Part shown: positions 22,863 to 32,228 of the stretch, piece by piece
How the letters are laid out: every line of letters starts with the position of its first letter
Position numbering within the stretch: position 1 is the first letter of the stretch
Source of the DNA: Xiheibacterium sp038325765
Lineage (GTDB): Bacteria > Myxococcota_A > Polyangia > Nannocystales > Nannocystaceae
DNA length: 64,000 bases
Assembly (NCBI GenBank): GCA_038325765.1
Contig: JBBQJI010000008.1
Coordinates: 77,268 to 141,267, forward strand
Reading direction: 5' to 3'
Program-made: the position numbers and the translations under genes
Notes under the pieces: generated by a model
Told to the model about the DNA's origin: nothing
The model's database searches: none
What the model saw: the letters and a program-made list of their open reading frames with translations, nothing else

Positions 22863-24659
22863 TCACTCCCCGATGACGATCGCCGACGCATCCCGCCGCT
22901 CTTCGAGCGCCGCGGGCCGCTCGGGGTGAGCCGCCAGCGGCGAAGGGCCCACCCGCTGCTGCAGCGCCCGCCACTGACCGATCCGGTCCTCGATCGCCGC
23001 GTTCGGATCGAAGCCCTCGAGCACGGCCGCCGCGTCGTCGTCGTGGGCGGCGGCGGCGAGCCGCTTGGCACCGCGCCAGGCCATCCAGCGCACCGCCGCA
23101 TAGTCGTCGGCCATGCCGTCGACGATCCACGCCAGCCGCGTGGCCGCATCGACGGGCACGCCGTCCTGCGCGAGGGCATGGGCCGCGAGCGCCCGCTGGA
23201 TCGGATCGCCGCCGTGCAGATCGAGCACCACCCGCGACGCCCAGCCCTCGTCGGCCGCGGGCTCGGCCATCGGCCTTCGCGCCCCCAGACCGAGGCGCGG
23301 CCATGCGGCGGCAGCCCACGTGCGCGATCGATCGACGTGGCACTGCGTGCACGCATCGGGGCCGTCGTGGCGGCCGACTTGCGCCGCGGGTAGAGGCGAG
23401 GTGATGCGATGCGAGATCATGCCCTCGAGCAGGCCGTAGGTCGTGCGCGGCATGTGGCAGCCCGTGCAGTCCACCACCGCCCCGTGACCACCGTGACCAC
23501 CCGAACGGCCGGCACCGACGAGCCCACCTGCATCGTGGCACCGCACGCACGTCGCGACCGGATCCCAGTCGGCCCGCAACTGCATCGACGGGGTCTCGCC
23601 GTGCATGTCGTGACAGCTCTCGCACCGCAGCTCCGTGCACGGCGACAGCAGCAGGCCCTGGAACTCGTGGGCCGAGAGCCGCGGCGTGCCATCGGGCCAA
23701 AAGCGCGCCGCGAACTCACCGCTGCGGCCGCCCACCACGCTGTCGGCGAAGATCGGCCGCGAGACGTCATCCAGCGCCGCGCCGGGGACGAAGCCGTCGC
23801 CCACCGCGAGAATGCGCGCGATGTCGTGGCCGATCCGCTGACCGTGACAGCGGCCGCAGACGTCGTTGCTGCGCGCGGCGCCCAAGTTGCCGGGGTGCGT
23901 GATCGAGCCGTCATCGCCCAGCATCGACCACAGCCGCCTCGCGACGTCGTCGTGGCGCCCCAGGTGCACCGAGGCGGGCCCGTGGCACGCCTCGCAGGCG
24001 ATGCCCCACTGACCGACGTGGGAGCGCCACCGTCCGGCAGCGTCGAGGCCCGGGCTCGGCTCGGTGTTGTGGCAGAAGATGCAGTTGTCGTTGTAACGCG
24101 ACAGATGCCGCAGATAGTCGTCGCGATCGCCCCGCGCGCCGTCGGGCGACAAGAACGCGCCGCCCAGGTGCAGCCACCGCCGCTCGCCGAGGTGCCACAG
24201 CAGCGGCAGGCGCCACAGCTCGCCTTCGCCGCCCCCACGGTCGATGCGCGCGACGTATTGCTGGTAGCGATGACTGCCCACCGCGAGTTCCACGGCCGCG
24301 TCGAGCACGACCGCGCCGTCGTCGTCGACCACGCGGATGGTCGGTGTGCCGGCAGCGTCGCGATCCATCGTGGCGACGAAGCCGAGCGTCTCGAGCTGCT
24401 CGCCGCCGAACGGGGCGAGGGCCGCGGTCGCCGGCTGCGTCATCGTGCGGTGGTAGCTCGCCGCCCAGCTCGTCCACTCGGTGGGATGGCACGCCCGGCA
24501 CGCATCGTCACCGACGACCACCGCGCCGCGGCGGTCGGGCGCTCGCCACTGCGCGCGATCCAGCAGCGTGCCCGCCGACGCCGCCACCACGATTGCCAGC
24601 CAGCCGAGCGCCGGGCCGAACAGCGCCAGCCACGGCCACCCCCGTCGGAAGGCCGCCAC
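22863..24659 (-). CDS. Octaheme c-type cytochrome, membrane-anchored
   Basis: 598 aa. One N-terminal membrane helix (residues ~8-30) is followed by eight CxxCH heme sites: CRACH, CIFCH, CEACH, CGRCH, CESCH, CVRCH, CTGCH and CTQCH, all in the first ~430 residues. The last ~170 residues have no heme and look like a HEAT-like helical domain (LVLDLHGGDPIQRALAAHAL). The fold resembles large multiheme cytochromes of the NrfA/OTR type found in Deltaproteobacteria, but no enzymatic CxxCK is present. It is probably a periplasmic electron-transfer protein. The kinase gene upstream on the same strand ends 5 nt before its start. Confidence 0.85.
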   Translation of the reverse strand: MAAFRRGWPWLALFGPALGWLAIVVAASAGTLLDRAQWRAPDRRGAVVVGDDACRACHPTEWTSWAASYHRTMTQPATAALAPFGGEQLETLGFVATMDRDAAGTPTIRVVDDDGAVVLDAAVELAVGSHRYQQYVARIDRGGGEGELWRLPLLWHLGERRWLHLGGAFLSPDGARGDRDDYLRHLSRYNDNCIFCHNTEPSPGLDAAGRWRSHVGQWGIACEACHGPASVHLGRHDDVARRLWSMLGDDGSITHPGNLGAARSNDVCGRCHGQRIGHDIARILAVGDGFVPGAALDDVSRPIFADSVVGGRSGEFAARFWPDGTPRLSAHEFQGLLLSPCTELRCESCHDMHGETPSMQLRADWDPVATCVRCHDAGGLVGAGRSGGHGGHGAVVDCTGCHMPRTTYGLLEGMISHRITSPLPAAQVGRHDGPDACTQCHVDRSRTWAAAAWPRLGLGARRPMAEPAADEGWASRVVLDLHGGDPIQRALAAHALAQDGVPVDAATRLAWIVDGMADDYAAVRWMAWRGAKRLAAAAHDDDAAAVLEGFDPNAAIEDRIGQWRALQQRVGPSPLAAHPERPAALEERRDASAIVIGE

Positions 24660-24664
24660 GGCCG

Positions 24665-25882
24665 TCAGCCCTCGAGGGTCCGGACTTCGATGTCTTGGTC
24701 GTACAGGCGGATCGGCGCGCCCTCACCGTCGGCGCGCAGCGGCACCGGCATCGCCACGGTCAGCGCGCGTCCCTGGTATTGCGTGCCGTTCTGGCTCTGC
24801 AGATCGGCGATCCACACCCGGCCGCGGTGGGCGTAGATGCAGGCGTGCAGCCGGCTCATCCGCGGCGATCCGAGCACGAACTGGCACGCCTCGTGGCGAC
24901 CGATCACCACCGGTCCCTCGCGCATGTCGAAGCGGTGCGTGACGCCGGCGTGGCGCATCTCGACGATGGGCCTCGCGATGGTCTCGAACAGCGGCGGGAT
25001 GGCGCCGGGGTCGTGCCACAGGCCGTCGGCCTCGGCGGCGGCGTGGAAGGCCGCGGCCATCTCGCGGCCGCTGCCCCACCGATCGGGCGGTGACTTCGCC
25101 ATCGCTCGGCGCATGAACACGTCGAGGTTGGGCGACGGCGCGCGGGTGGGTTCGGGCGCGTCGAGCATCGTCGCGCGACCGCGGCCGCGCATCGCGATCG
25201 ACAGCGGCGGGATCTCGGCCTCCATGTGCTGGTGCAGCAGCTCGGGCAGGCTGCGGCCGTCGTAGGGCAGCCGCCCGGAGATCAGCTCGAACGCGATCAC
25301 GGCCAGGGCGTACCTGTCGGTCGCGGGGCCGACGTGCTTGGTGTCGCGGAACTGCTCCGGACTCATGTAGTGCGGGGTGCCGAACACCGATCCAGTGGCC
25401 GTCGCCGCCTCGTGGGCGAGCCACTTCGCGATCCCGAGATCGATGATGACCGGATCCCAGCCATCGGGCTGGTTGCGCAGCAGCACGTTGTCGGGCTTCA
25501 GATCGCGATGGACCACCCCGAGCCCGTGCAGCTCGTCGAGGCTGCGGCCGACCCCCACGAGCAGGCGGTGGGCGCCCCAGGTGTCGCCCTCGGTGATGGC
25601 CACGGCGGGGGAGACGCCGTCGACGAATTCCATCGCCATCCACGTGCGGCCGTACTCGTCGCTGCCAAAGTGCTCGACCTTGATGACGCCGTCGAAGTTG
25701 GCGCCGCTCATCAGCTGGGCCTCGCGTTGGAAGCGGACCGCCGCCTCGCTGCCCTCGTGGACCTCGGCCCGCAGCCACTTCACCACCACGAGGCGGCGAC
25801 GGAACACGTCCACGCACAGATGCACGTCGCCCACCGCACCTTCGCCCAGGGGGCGGATCTTGCGGTGGGGGCAGCTTGGCAC
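24665..25882 (-). CDS. Ser/Thr protein kinase with C-terminal FHA domain
   Basis: 405 aa, GTG start. Kinase domain ~8-265: Gly loop PLGEGAVGDV, Lys35 in VVVKW, catalytic HRDLKPDN (~125-132), DLG in place of DFG (~148) and SPEQ for APE. The FHA domain (~315-400) has VVIGRHEACQFVLGS, SRLHA and QSQNGT, a phosphothreonine reader. No membrane helix, so it is cytoplasmic. Kinase plus FHA in one chain can bind its own or partner phosphosites. It is directly followed by the octaheme cytochrome gene; whether it regulates that protein is unknown. Confidence 0.9.
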   Translation of the reverse strand: MPSCPHRKIRPLGEGAVGDVHLCVDVFRRRLVVVKWLRAEVHEGSEAAVRFQREAQLMSGANFDGVIKVEHFGSDEYGRTWMAMEFVDGVSPAVAITEGDTWGAHRLLVGVGRSLDELHGLGVVHRDLKPDNVLLRNQPDGWDPVIIDLGIAKWLAHEAATATGSVFGTPHYMSPEQFRDTKHVGPATDRYALAVIAFELISGRLPYDGRSLPELLHQHMEAEIPPLSIAMRGRGRATMLDAPEPTRAPSPNLDVFMRRAMAKSPPDRWGSGREMAAAFHAAAEADGLWHDPGAIPPLFETIARPIVEMRHAGVTHRFDMREGPVVIGRHEACQFVLGSPRMSRLHACIYAHRGRVWIADLQSQNGTQYQGRALTVAMPVPLRADGEGAPIRLYDQDIEVRTLEG

Positions 25883-26001
25883 GCCTGCGGATGTTACCAG
25901 GGGTTGCGACGCGCGTGTCGGTGGCGTCGGACCACGGCGGGCGTCGGCCTACGGTAGTGACGTCGGCGATGCGGACCTCGGCGCCGCAGCGCCATCGATG
26001 C

Positions 26002-27744
26002 TCACAGCGGGAGTTCGACCTCGGCGTAGGGCTCGGCCAGCCACGCTGCGGTCTTTCCGCCGTACTCGAGGCTGCACAGGCCTGGACGGGGGATCGTGAG
26101 CCGCGATGGGGTCTTGGGCGTCAGCTTGACCTCGGCCTGGAATGCGCCGCAGGTGAGCTTCACGTCGAGCGGCGCCGCGCCATCGGTGCGCAGCGCCAGC
26201 ACCATCTGCGGCGCCGCGATGAACTTCACCGCATACGGGTACGACTCGGAGAGCTTCTTGGTGAGGGCTTCGATGCGCTGCTCGGTCCCCGGTCCGCGGT
26301 AGGGATACGTGGTGCCGACCCCGTTGATGCTCTGTTTGGACCAGTCGAGCTCCGACAGGGCCTCGGCGAGGCGTGTCACCTTGCCGCCGGGGTACTTCAC
26401 CAAGCCGGTGGTCCGCAGCACGGGGATGTCCTTCTTCTTGAGCCCGCCGGCCTCGGTGAGGCTGAGCAGCTCCGCGGTCGCGATGTGGACCTCGGGCAGG
26501 TCCTTGGCCCGGGCCTTGGCGCGGTCGAGCTCGATGCGCGCCGCGTCGAGCTTGCCGGCCTCGATGTGAGCGTGGACCTTGACGGTGGACAGGATCGCCT
26601 GGACCTCGGCGTAGCCGCCGGTCTTGGGATCGACCTTCGCCAGCGCCGCCTCGGCCTCGGGGATCTTGCCGCGGCCCGCCACCACCAGCACGCGCTGCAA
26701 CTGCATCGCCGCGTCGTCGGGACGCAGCTCGAGGCCACGGCTCACCAACTCGTCTGCGTCGTCGATCTGACCCTTGCTGAGGTAGGCGGCGCTGCCGGCG
26801 ATGTAGAACACGGTGACCCGCAGCCGCAGCTCGGCGATGCGATCCTTGCTCACCTTGAGCTTGCCCTCGTCGGCGTACTTGGCGAGGGTCTCGAGCCGGT
26901 CGAGCGCCACGTCGGCCTTGCCGCGGCGGCGCAGCTCGTCGGCGACTTCGATCGCCAGATCGAGCTGTTCCTCGGCACCGACGCCGCTGGGCGCAACGTC
27001 GAGGAGCTTGTCGGCGCGCTCGGGCTCGTCGCCGGCGAGCACCGCGAGCACCACCAGACGGCGCAGCTCGAGGAATTGCTTGCGCTGATCGGTGTCGGCG
27101 ACGCCGATCAGCGCTGCGGCGTCGACGAGACCTTCGGCGGCCTGGTTGGTCTGCTTCAGCGCGATGCGGGAGCGCACGATCGCCAGGGCGATCGCGGCGT
27201 TGGGCAGGATCGCCTCGGCCTGCGTGTACTCGCGCTCGGCCTCGGCATACATCTGCGCGGCGTAGTAGCGATCGGCGCGATCGATGAGCAGCACGGTGTA
27301 CAGCGGTCGGCAGCCGCGGCAGCTCCCTGACTTGACGCCCTTCTCGATGAGCGCGAACGCCTCGTCGGGCATGCCACGGGCGATCATCACCCGCGCCCGC
27401 CCCTCGAGCGCCGCCTCGTCGTTGGGGTCGAGGGCGAGGGCCTTCTCGTAGTAGTCATCGGCGATCTTGAAGCGGTCCTTGTTCTCACGGCCGAGCTTGA
27501 CGTAGATCGCGACGAGCTCGTCGGTGGCCTCCTCGCGGGTCTTCGCGTTGTCGACCGCGTCCTTGTAGAGTGGCTCGGCCTCGTCGAAGTCGCCCTCGCC
27601 GTCGGACCACACGGTGCGGGCCTTGTCGAGGGGCGACGCGCAGGCGCCCACCGTCGCTGCGACGAGCGCGAGCGCGAGCGTGGGGGACGGGAGGATCAGG
27701 CGTGCGGGCGAGCGAAAGCGCGAGCGAAAGAAGTACCGTTCCAT
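26002..27744 (-). CDS. TPR-rich lipoprotein
   Basis: 580 aa. Signal peptide with lipobox VGAC at ~34 (TLALALVAATVGAC). TPR-like repeats run from ~50 to ~430 (FKIADDYYEKALALDPNDEA; YAEAEREYTQAEAILPNAAI; DDADELVSRGLELRPDDAAM). The C-terminal ~100 residues are a strand-rich domain (PYAVKFIAAPQMVLALRTDG). TPR lipoproteins scaffold envelope complexes; no specific partner is visible. The first 49 nt overlap the 3' end of the metallophosphoesterase gene, so its translation is probably coupled to it. Confidence 0.8.
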   Translation of the reverse strand: MERYFFRSRFRSPARLILPSPTLALALVAATVGACASPLDKARTVWSDGEGDFDEAEPLYKDAVDNAKTREEATDELVAIYVKLGRENKDRFKIADDYYEKALALDPNDEAALEGRARVMIARGMPDEAFALIEKGVKSGSCRGCRPLYTVLLIDRADRYYAAQMYAEAEREYTQAEAILPNAAIALAIVRSRIALKQTNQAAEGLVDAAALIGVADTDQRKQFLELRRLVVLAVLAGDEPERADKLLDVAPSGVGAEEQLDLAIEVADELRRRGKADVALDRLETLAKYADEGKLKVSKDRIAELRLRVTVFYIAGSAAYLSKGQIDDADELVSRGLELRPDDAAMQLQRVLVVAGRGKIPEAEAALAKVDPKTGGYAEVQAILSTVKVHAHIEAGKLDAARIELDRAKARAKDLPEVHIATAELLSLTEAGGLKKKDIPVLRTTGLVKYPGGKVTRLAEALSELDWSKQSINGVGTTYPYRGPGTEQRIEALTKKLSESYPYAVKFIAAPQMVLALRTDGAAPLDVKLTCGAFQAEVKLTPKTPSRLTIPRPGLCSLEYGGKTAAWLAEPYAEVELPL

Positions 27745-28565
27745 TTATAGAGCTCCCGATGGATGCGATGACGATCGACCTGATACAGCGAGAACGCAGC
27801 CTCGCGCCCAGGTCGTTGTGAGCACGAGGTGCCCGAGGCGATCCCGTGGACCGGGACGTGCCCCCCGGGCCCCGCGAGCGCGGTCTCGAGCGTGACGTGT
27901 TCGTGACCGTGGAGGATGAGCTCCGCGCCCCGGCGCGCGATGACCTCGCCGAACTCGGCGAGATCCAGCAGATCGTGGCGCGGCTTGGCCACGCCAGCGA
28001 CCGGCGGATGGTGGATGAGCACGACCCGCGCGCAGCCCTCGGCGCCGAGCTGGGCGAGCACCGCATCGAGGCGCTCGAGCTGGGGCGACCCGACCCGGCC
28101 GGTCGCGAACAGCGGCAGCGTCACGACCCCACTCGACACGCCGATGAGCGCGACGTCGTCGAAGCGCTGCACGAACGGGAACGGGGCGCCTGCGCGCTCG
28201 CCCGCCATGAACGGCGCGAAGTGGCGCGCGAAGAGATCGTCGCGGACGGCGCCGGATACGTATGCGTCGTGGTTGCCCGGGATCACCGTGACCGGCAGCG
28301 CCAGCGCGTCGAGCCGGGTGCGCACGTGGGCGAACTCCGAGGGCAGCGACAAGTTGGTGAGATCCCCGGTGATGACCAGACGCTCGGCACCGAGTTCGAC
28401 GCCGGCCTGCACGGCGTGCTCGAAGATCCGCTCGTCGTGCTTGCGCCGGCGTCCCAGCGCGAGGTTGACGCGGCCCGTGATCCGCTTGTTGAGGTAGTGC
28501 CACGGCCGTACCCCCCGCAGATCGAGCAGGTGGATATCCGAGACGTGCACGAAGCGCAACGGCAT
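27696..28565 (-). CDS. Calcineurin-like metallophosphoesterase
   Basis: 289 aa from ATG 28565, where the family start lies (PLRFVHVSDIHLLDLRGV). All metal motifs are present: DIH, GDLTN, GNHD, LIHHPP and GHEH. The set and spacing are those of class III 3',5'-cyclic-nucleotide phosphodiesterase-like and related enzymes; the substrate is unknown. No signal peptide. Upstream of the TPR lipoprotein, with a 49-nt overlap. The 228 bp between this gene and aspS hold only divergent upstream sequence. Confidence 0.85.
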   Translation of the reverse strand: MPLRFVHVSDIHLLDLRGVRPWHYLNKRITGRVNLALGRRRKHDERIFEHAVQAGVELGAERLVITGDLTNLSLPSEFAHVRTRLDALALPVTVIPGNHDAYVSGAVRDDLFARHFAPFMAGERAGAPFPFVQRFDDVALIGVSSGVVTLPLFATGRVGSPQLERLDAVLAQLGAEGCARVVLIHHPPVAGVAKPRHDLLDLAEFGEVIARRGAELILHGHEHVTLETALAGPGGHVPVHGIASGTSCSQRPGREAAFSLYQVDRHRIHRELYKWNGTSFARAFARPHA

Positions 28566-28793
28566 GGCGACGCGGGGCGGCCGGACGCGGCATCTGCGGG
28601 CGCCGGCGGGCAGGTTGTAGCAGGACGCCGCGCCGGCGCATACCCGCCGGCATCTGCCCTGGGCACGATCCTGACCGCGCCTCGAAGCCGGTGCCCGCGG
28701 CAGCCGCGACCGGGCACGGCCACCCGCGAGCCGCCGCAGCACGCGCCACAGGCCACTGGAGCACGGCCTTCATGCTGCTACAGTCCGCGCAGC

Positions 28794-30605
28794 ATGTCCA
28801 ACTTGCTGGTCCGAGGGCGAACCCACTCCTGTGGCGCGCTGCGCCGCGCCGACGTGGGCTCTGAGGTGGTGTTGTTCGGCTGGGTCCATCGCCGTCGCGA
28901 CCTCGGCGGCCGCATCTTCGTCGACGTCCGCGATCGCGAGGGTCTGACCCAGGTGGTGTTCGGGGCGGACCTCGACCCCGAGGTCCGCGCCGCCGGCGAC
29001 AAGCTGCGCAGCGAGTTCTGCATCGCCATCCGCGGCACGGTCATCGATCGCGGCGAGAACACCAACGCGTCCATGCCCACGGGCGAGATCGAGGTCGAGG
29101 CCGACATGGTCGAGATCTTCTCGCAGGCCGAGACGCCGCCGTTCAACATCACCGACGACGACAAGAGCGAGACCGGCGAGAACCTGCGCCTGCGCTATCG
29201 CTACCTCGATCTGCGGCGGCCTTCGCTGCAGCGCAATTTCATCACGCGCGCGAAGATCGCCTTCGTCACCCGGCGCACCATGACCGAGCAGGGCTTTCTC
29301 GAGCTCGAGACGCCGTGCATGGTCAAGTACACCCCCGGCGGCGCCCGCAACTTCCTGGTGCCCAGTCGTCTGAACCCCGGCACGTTCTACGCACTCGCCG
29401 AGTCGCCGCAGATCTTCAAGCAGCTGTTCATGGTGGCGGGCTTCGACCGCTACTTCCAGATCACCCGCTGCTTCCGCGACGAGGATCTGCGCAACGATCG
29501 GCAGCCCGAGTTCACGCAGATCGACGTCGAGATGTCGTTCGCCACCCCCGAGCGGGTGTTCGAGGCGATGGAGACGCTCATCGCCAACGTCTGGCGCGAG
29601 GTCGCCGACGTCGAGATCAGCACGCCGCTGCCCCGGCTCACCTGGGCCGATGCGATGGCCCGCTACGGCAACGACAAGCCCGACGTCCGCTTCGGCCTGG
29701 AGCTCGTCGACATCACCGCGCCAACCCGCGACTGCGGGTTCCGAGTGTTCGAGGGCGCGCCGTGCGTCAAGGGCATCACGGTGCCGGCTGCCCACGCCGC
29801 CACTTTGACCCGCGGCCAACTCGACAAGCTCACCGACTTCGTGAAGCAGCGCGAGAACGGCGGCGCCAAGGGCCTCGCCTGGGCCCGCGTGCAGGAGGGC
29901 GGCACGTGGCAGTCGGCGTTCGCCAAGAACCTCACCCCGGAGCTCACCGCCGCGCTCACCCAGCAGATGGGCGCCGAGCCGGGTGCGGTGATGCTGTTCG
30001 TCGCCGACACCTGGCACACGGTGCACCAGTCGCTCAGCGCGCTGCGGCTCGAGCTGCGCGACCAACTCGGGCTGGTCCCCGCCGGCACCCACTGGAAATT
30101 CCTGTGGGTCACCGACTTCCCGATGTTCGAGAGTCGCGACGATGGCACCCTGGTCGCCGCCCATCACCCGTTCACGTCGCCACGGCTCGATCAGCTCGAT
30201 CTGCTGCACTCCGATCCGGGCAAAGTGCTGGCCCAGGCCTACGATCTGGTGCTCAACGGCAACGAGATCGGCGGCGGATCGATCCGCATCCATCGCCCCG
30301 ACGTGCAGGCCCGCGTCTTCGAGATTCTGGGCATGTCGCCCGAGCAGGCCCGGCAGAAGTTCGGTTTCCTGCTCGAGGCGTTCAAGTACGGCCCGCCGCC
30401 CCACGGCGGCATCGCGCTCGGGCTCGACCGCATGGCGATGTTGCTCACCCAGGCCACCAGCTTGCGCGACGTCATCGCGTTCCCCAAGACGCAGCGCGGC
30501 CAAGACCTCATGACCAGCTGCCCGACGCCCGCCGACGACGCCCAGCTCGCCGAGCTCTACATCCGCTCGCTGCCGCCGCCGGGCGCCGCGTCCGAGCCGA
30601 GCTGA
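28794..30605 (+). CDS. aspS: Aspartyl-tRNA synthetase
   Basis: 603 aa, bacterial-type AspRS. N-terminal OB-fold anticodon domain (VLFGWVHRRRDLGGRIFVDV), class II motif 2 (FQITRCFRDEDLRNDRQPEF), the bacterial insertion (GAD) domain (~290-420), and motif 3 (GIALGLDRMAMLL) with SLRDVIAFPKTQ at the end. It charges tRNA-Asp. The RRRDLGG loop has Leu where many non-discriminating bacterial AspRS have His (RRRDHGG), which suggests a discriminating enzyme and a separate route to Asn-tRNA (inference). ATG 28794 is chosen; the frame is open far upstream but without homology. Confidence 0.96.
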   Translation: MSNLLVRGRTHSCGALRRADVGSEVVLFGWVHRRRDLGGRIFVDVRDREGLTQVVFGADLDPEVRAAGDKLRSEFCIAIRGTVIDRGENTNASMPTGEIEVEADMVEIFSQAETPPFNITDDDKSETGENLRLRYRYLDLRRPSLQRNFITRAKIAFVTRRTMTEQGFLELETPCMVKYTPGGARNFLVPSRLNPGTFYALAESPQIFKQLFMVAGFDRYFQITRCFRDEDLRNDRQPEFTQIDVEMSFATPERVFEAMETLIANVWREVADVEISTPLPRLTWADAMARYGNDKPDVRFGLELVDITAPTRDCGFRVFEGAPCVKGITVPAAHAATLTRGQLDKLTDFVKQRENGGAKGLAWARVQEGGTWQSAFAKNLTPELTAALTQQMGAEPGAVMLFVADTWHTVHQSLSALRLELRDQLGLVPAGTHWKFLWVTDFPMFESRDDGTLVAAHHPFTSPRLDQLDLLHSDPGKVLAQAYDLVLNGNEIGGGSIRIHRPDVQARVFEILGMSPEQARQKFGFLLEAFKYGPPPHGGIALGLDRMAMLLTQATSLRDVIAFPKTQRGQDLMTSCPTPADDAQLAELYIRSLPPPGAASEPS

Positions 30606-30624
30606 GCTCGAGGGTCCTGCCGCG

Positions 30625-32193
30625 ATGACGCTGCCGCGCCCCGAGCCCCGACGCCTCGCCCTGTGCGCCCTGTCGGCGGTGGGGATGGTGCTGTCGTGCC
30701 CCAACTTCGATCAGTTCTGGCTCGGGTTCCTGATGTGGATCCCGTACTTCGCCGCGATCGAGGGGTGCCGACCCAAGGCGGCGTTCTTCTACGGCTGGCT
30801 GGTCGGCATCATCACGGTGTTCTGGGGCTTCTTCTGGATGAGCGAGCTGCTCACCAACTTCGCCGGTTTCTCGGTGCCCGCGGCGATGCCCGTGACGCTG
30901 CTGTTCGCGATGTGGCACGGGCTGCTGTGGGGGCTGTCGGCGTGGCTGGTGACGCTCGCCCGCGCGCGGGTGAGCTGGCCTTTGTGGGTCGTCGCGCCGG
31001 TCGTGTGGATCAGCGTCGAGGCGCTGCTGCCGAACATCTTCCCGATCTACATGGCGCACGGCTGGTGTTGGCAGCCCTGGTTGATCCAGACCGCCGAGCT
31101 CGGCGGCGTCACCACCGTGTCGGGGGTGATGGTCGCGACCAACGCGGTGCTCTACACGCTTCTCCGCGCGCGGTGGACCGGGGCCACCGCAGCCCGCCGC
31201 GACTGGATCGCCGCGGCGGTGCTGCTCGTCGGCAACCCGGCCTACGGTGCGCTGCGCCTGGCCCAGGTCGGCGCCCAGATCGACGCCGCGCCCATCGTCC
31301 GCTTCGCGGTGGTGCAGGGCAACATGAGCATCAAGCAGATGGCGGATCCGCAGTGGCGCCGCGCCGTGCTCGCGGCCCAGCAGCGCAAGACCGCGGAGCT
31401 CGAGGCGGAAGGCGCAGAGATCGCGTTGTGGGGCGAGACCGCCTACCCCAACCCCCGCGCCTTCACGCGTGATCGCACCCAGGATCTGCCGCCCGAGCAC
31501 CCGTGGCAGGTGCGCCGCGGCTTCGACATCCCTGTGATCTTCGGCGCCGTCACCCGTGACCTCACCGGCGCCGAGCCCTACCCGTTCAACACCGCGATCC
31601 TGCTCGACGGCGAAGGCAAGGTCGCCGGCAAGTACGACAAGGTCTATCGGTTGATGTTCGGCGAGTACGCGCCGCTGGTCGATCCGAAGTGGTACCTCGA
31701 GATGGTGCCGTCGGCGTCGCACATCGCCCAAGGCGCGGGGCCAGGCGTCCTGCAGCACGGCATCTGGCGGCTGGGCCCCTTCGTCTGCTACGAGGACATC
31801 CTGCCCCGGTTCGTGCGCGAGGCCGCCAACATGGACGTGCACGCGTTCGTGAACCTCACCAACGACGCGTGGTTCGGCGACACCGCGGAGCCCGGCCAGC
31901 ACCTCGGGCTCGCGGTGTTTCGCGCCGTCGAGCATCGCAAGCCGCTGGTGCGCGCGGTCAACACGGGCGTGTCGGTCTATGTCGATCCCACCGGCGCCAC
32001 CCACCATCGCACCGAGGTCACCGATCCCGACGTCGACGGTCCCCAGCCGCCCGATGGGTTCGTCGCCGACGTGCCGATGATGGACGCCGAGTCGCGCACG
32101 CCGTATGGGTTCACGGGCGAGCTGTTCAATGGGCTGTGCACCGTCGCCGTGGGCTTCATGCTCACGCGGCGCCGACGGGCAGCGGCCGCGTGA
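30625..32193 (+). CDS. lnt: Apolipoprotein N-acyltransferase
   Basis: 522 aa. N-terminal membrane domain of about six helices (~10-215), then a nitrilase-fold domain with the Glu-Lys-Cys triad: Glu in ALWGETAYPN, Lys in GKYDKVYRLMFGEYAP and Cys in GPFVCYEDILP. The FVNLTNDAWFG motif is intact. It adds the third acyl chain to lipoproteins, fitting the many lipoproteins here. It starts 19 nt after aspS and is probably co-transcribed. One further membrane helix closes the protein. Confidence 0.93.
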   Translation: MTLPRPEPRRLALCALSAVGMVLSCPNFDQFWLGFLMWIPYFAAIEGCRPKAAFFYGWLVGIITVFWGFFWMSELLTNFAGFSVPAAMPVTLLFAMWHGLLWGLSAWLVTLARARVSWPLWVVAPVVWISVEALLPNIFPIYMAHGWCWQPWLIQTAELGGVTTVSGVMVATNAVLYTLLRARWTGATAARRDWIAAAVLLVGNPAYGALRLAQVGAQIDAAPIVRFAVVQGNMSIKQMADPQWRRAVLAAQQRKTAELEAEGAEIALWGETAYPNPRAFTRDRTQDLPPEHPWQVRRGFDIPVIFGAVTRDLTGAEPYPFNTAILLDGEGKVAGKYDKVYRLMFGEYAPLVDPKWYLEMVPSASHIAQGAGPGVLQHGIWRLGPFVCYEDILPRFVREAANMDVHAFVNLTNDAWFGDTAEPGQHLGLAVFRAVEHRKPLVRAVNTGVSVYVDPTGATHHRTEVTDPDVDGPQPPDGFVADVPMMDAESRTPYGFTGELFNGLCTVAVGFMLTRRRRAAAA

Positions 32194-32228
32194 GCGCCCT
32201 GCGGCCGCCGTGCTAGGCTGCCGCCGCG

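Noticed and set aside
27846..28793. AspRS frame open to 27846
   Set aside because: This stretch is antisense to the metallophosphoesterase; family homology begins at ATG 28794.
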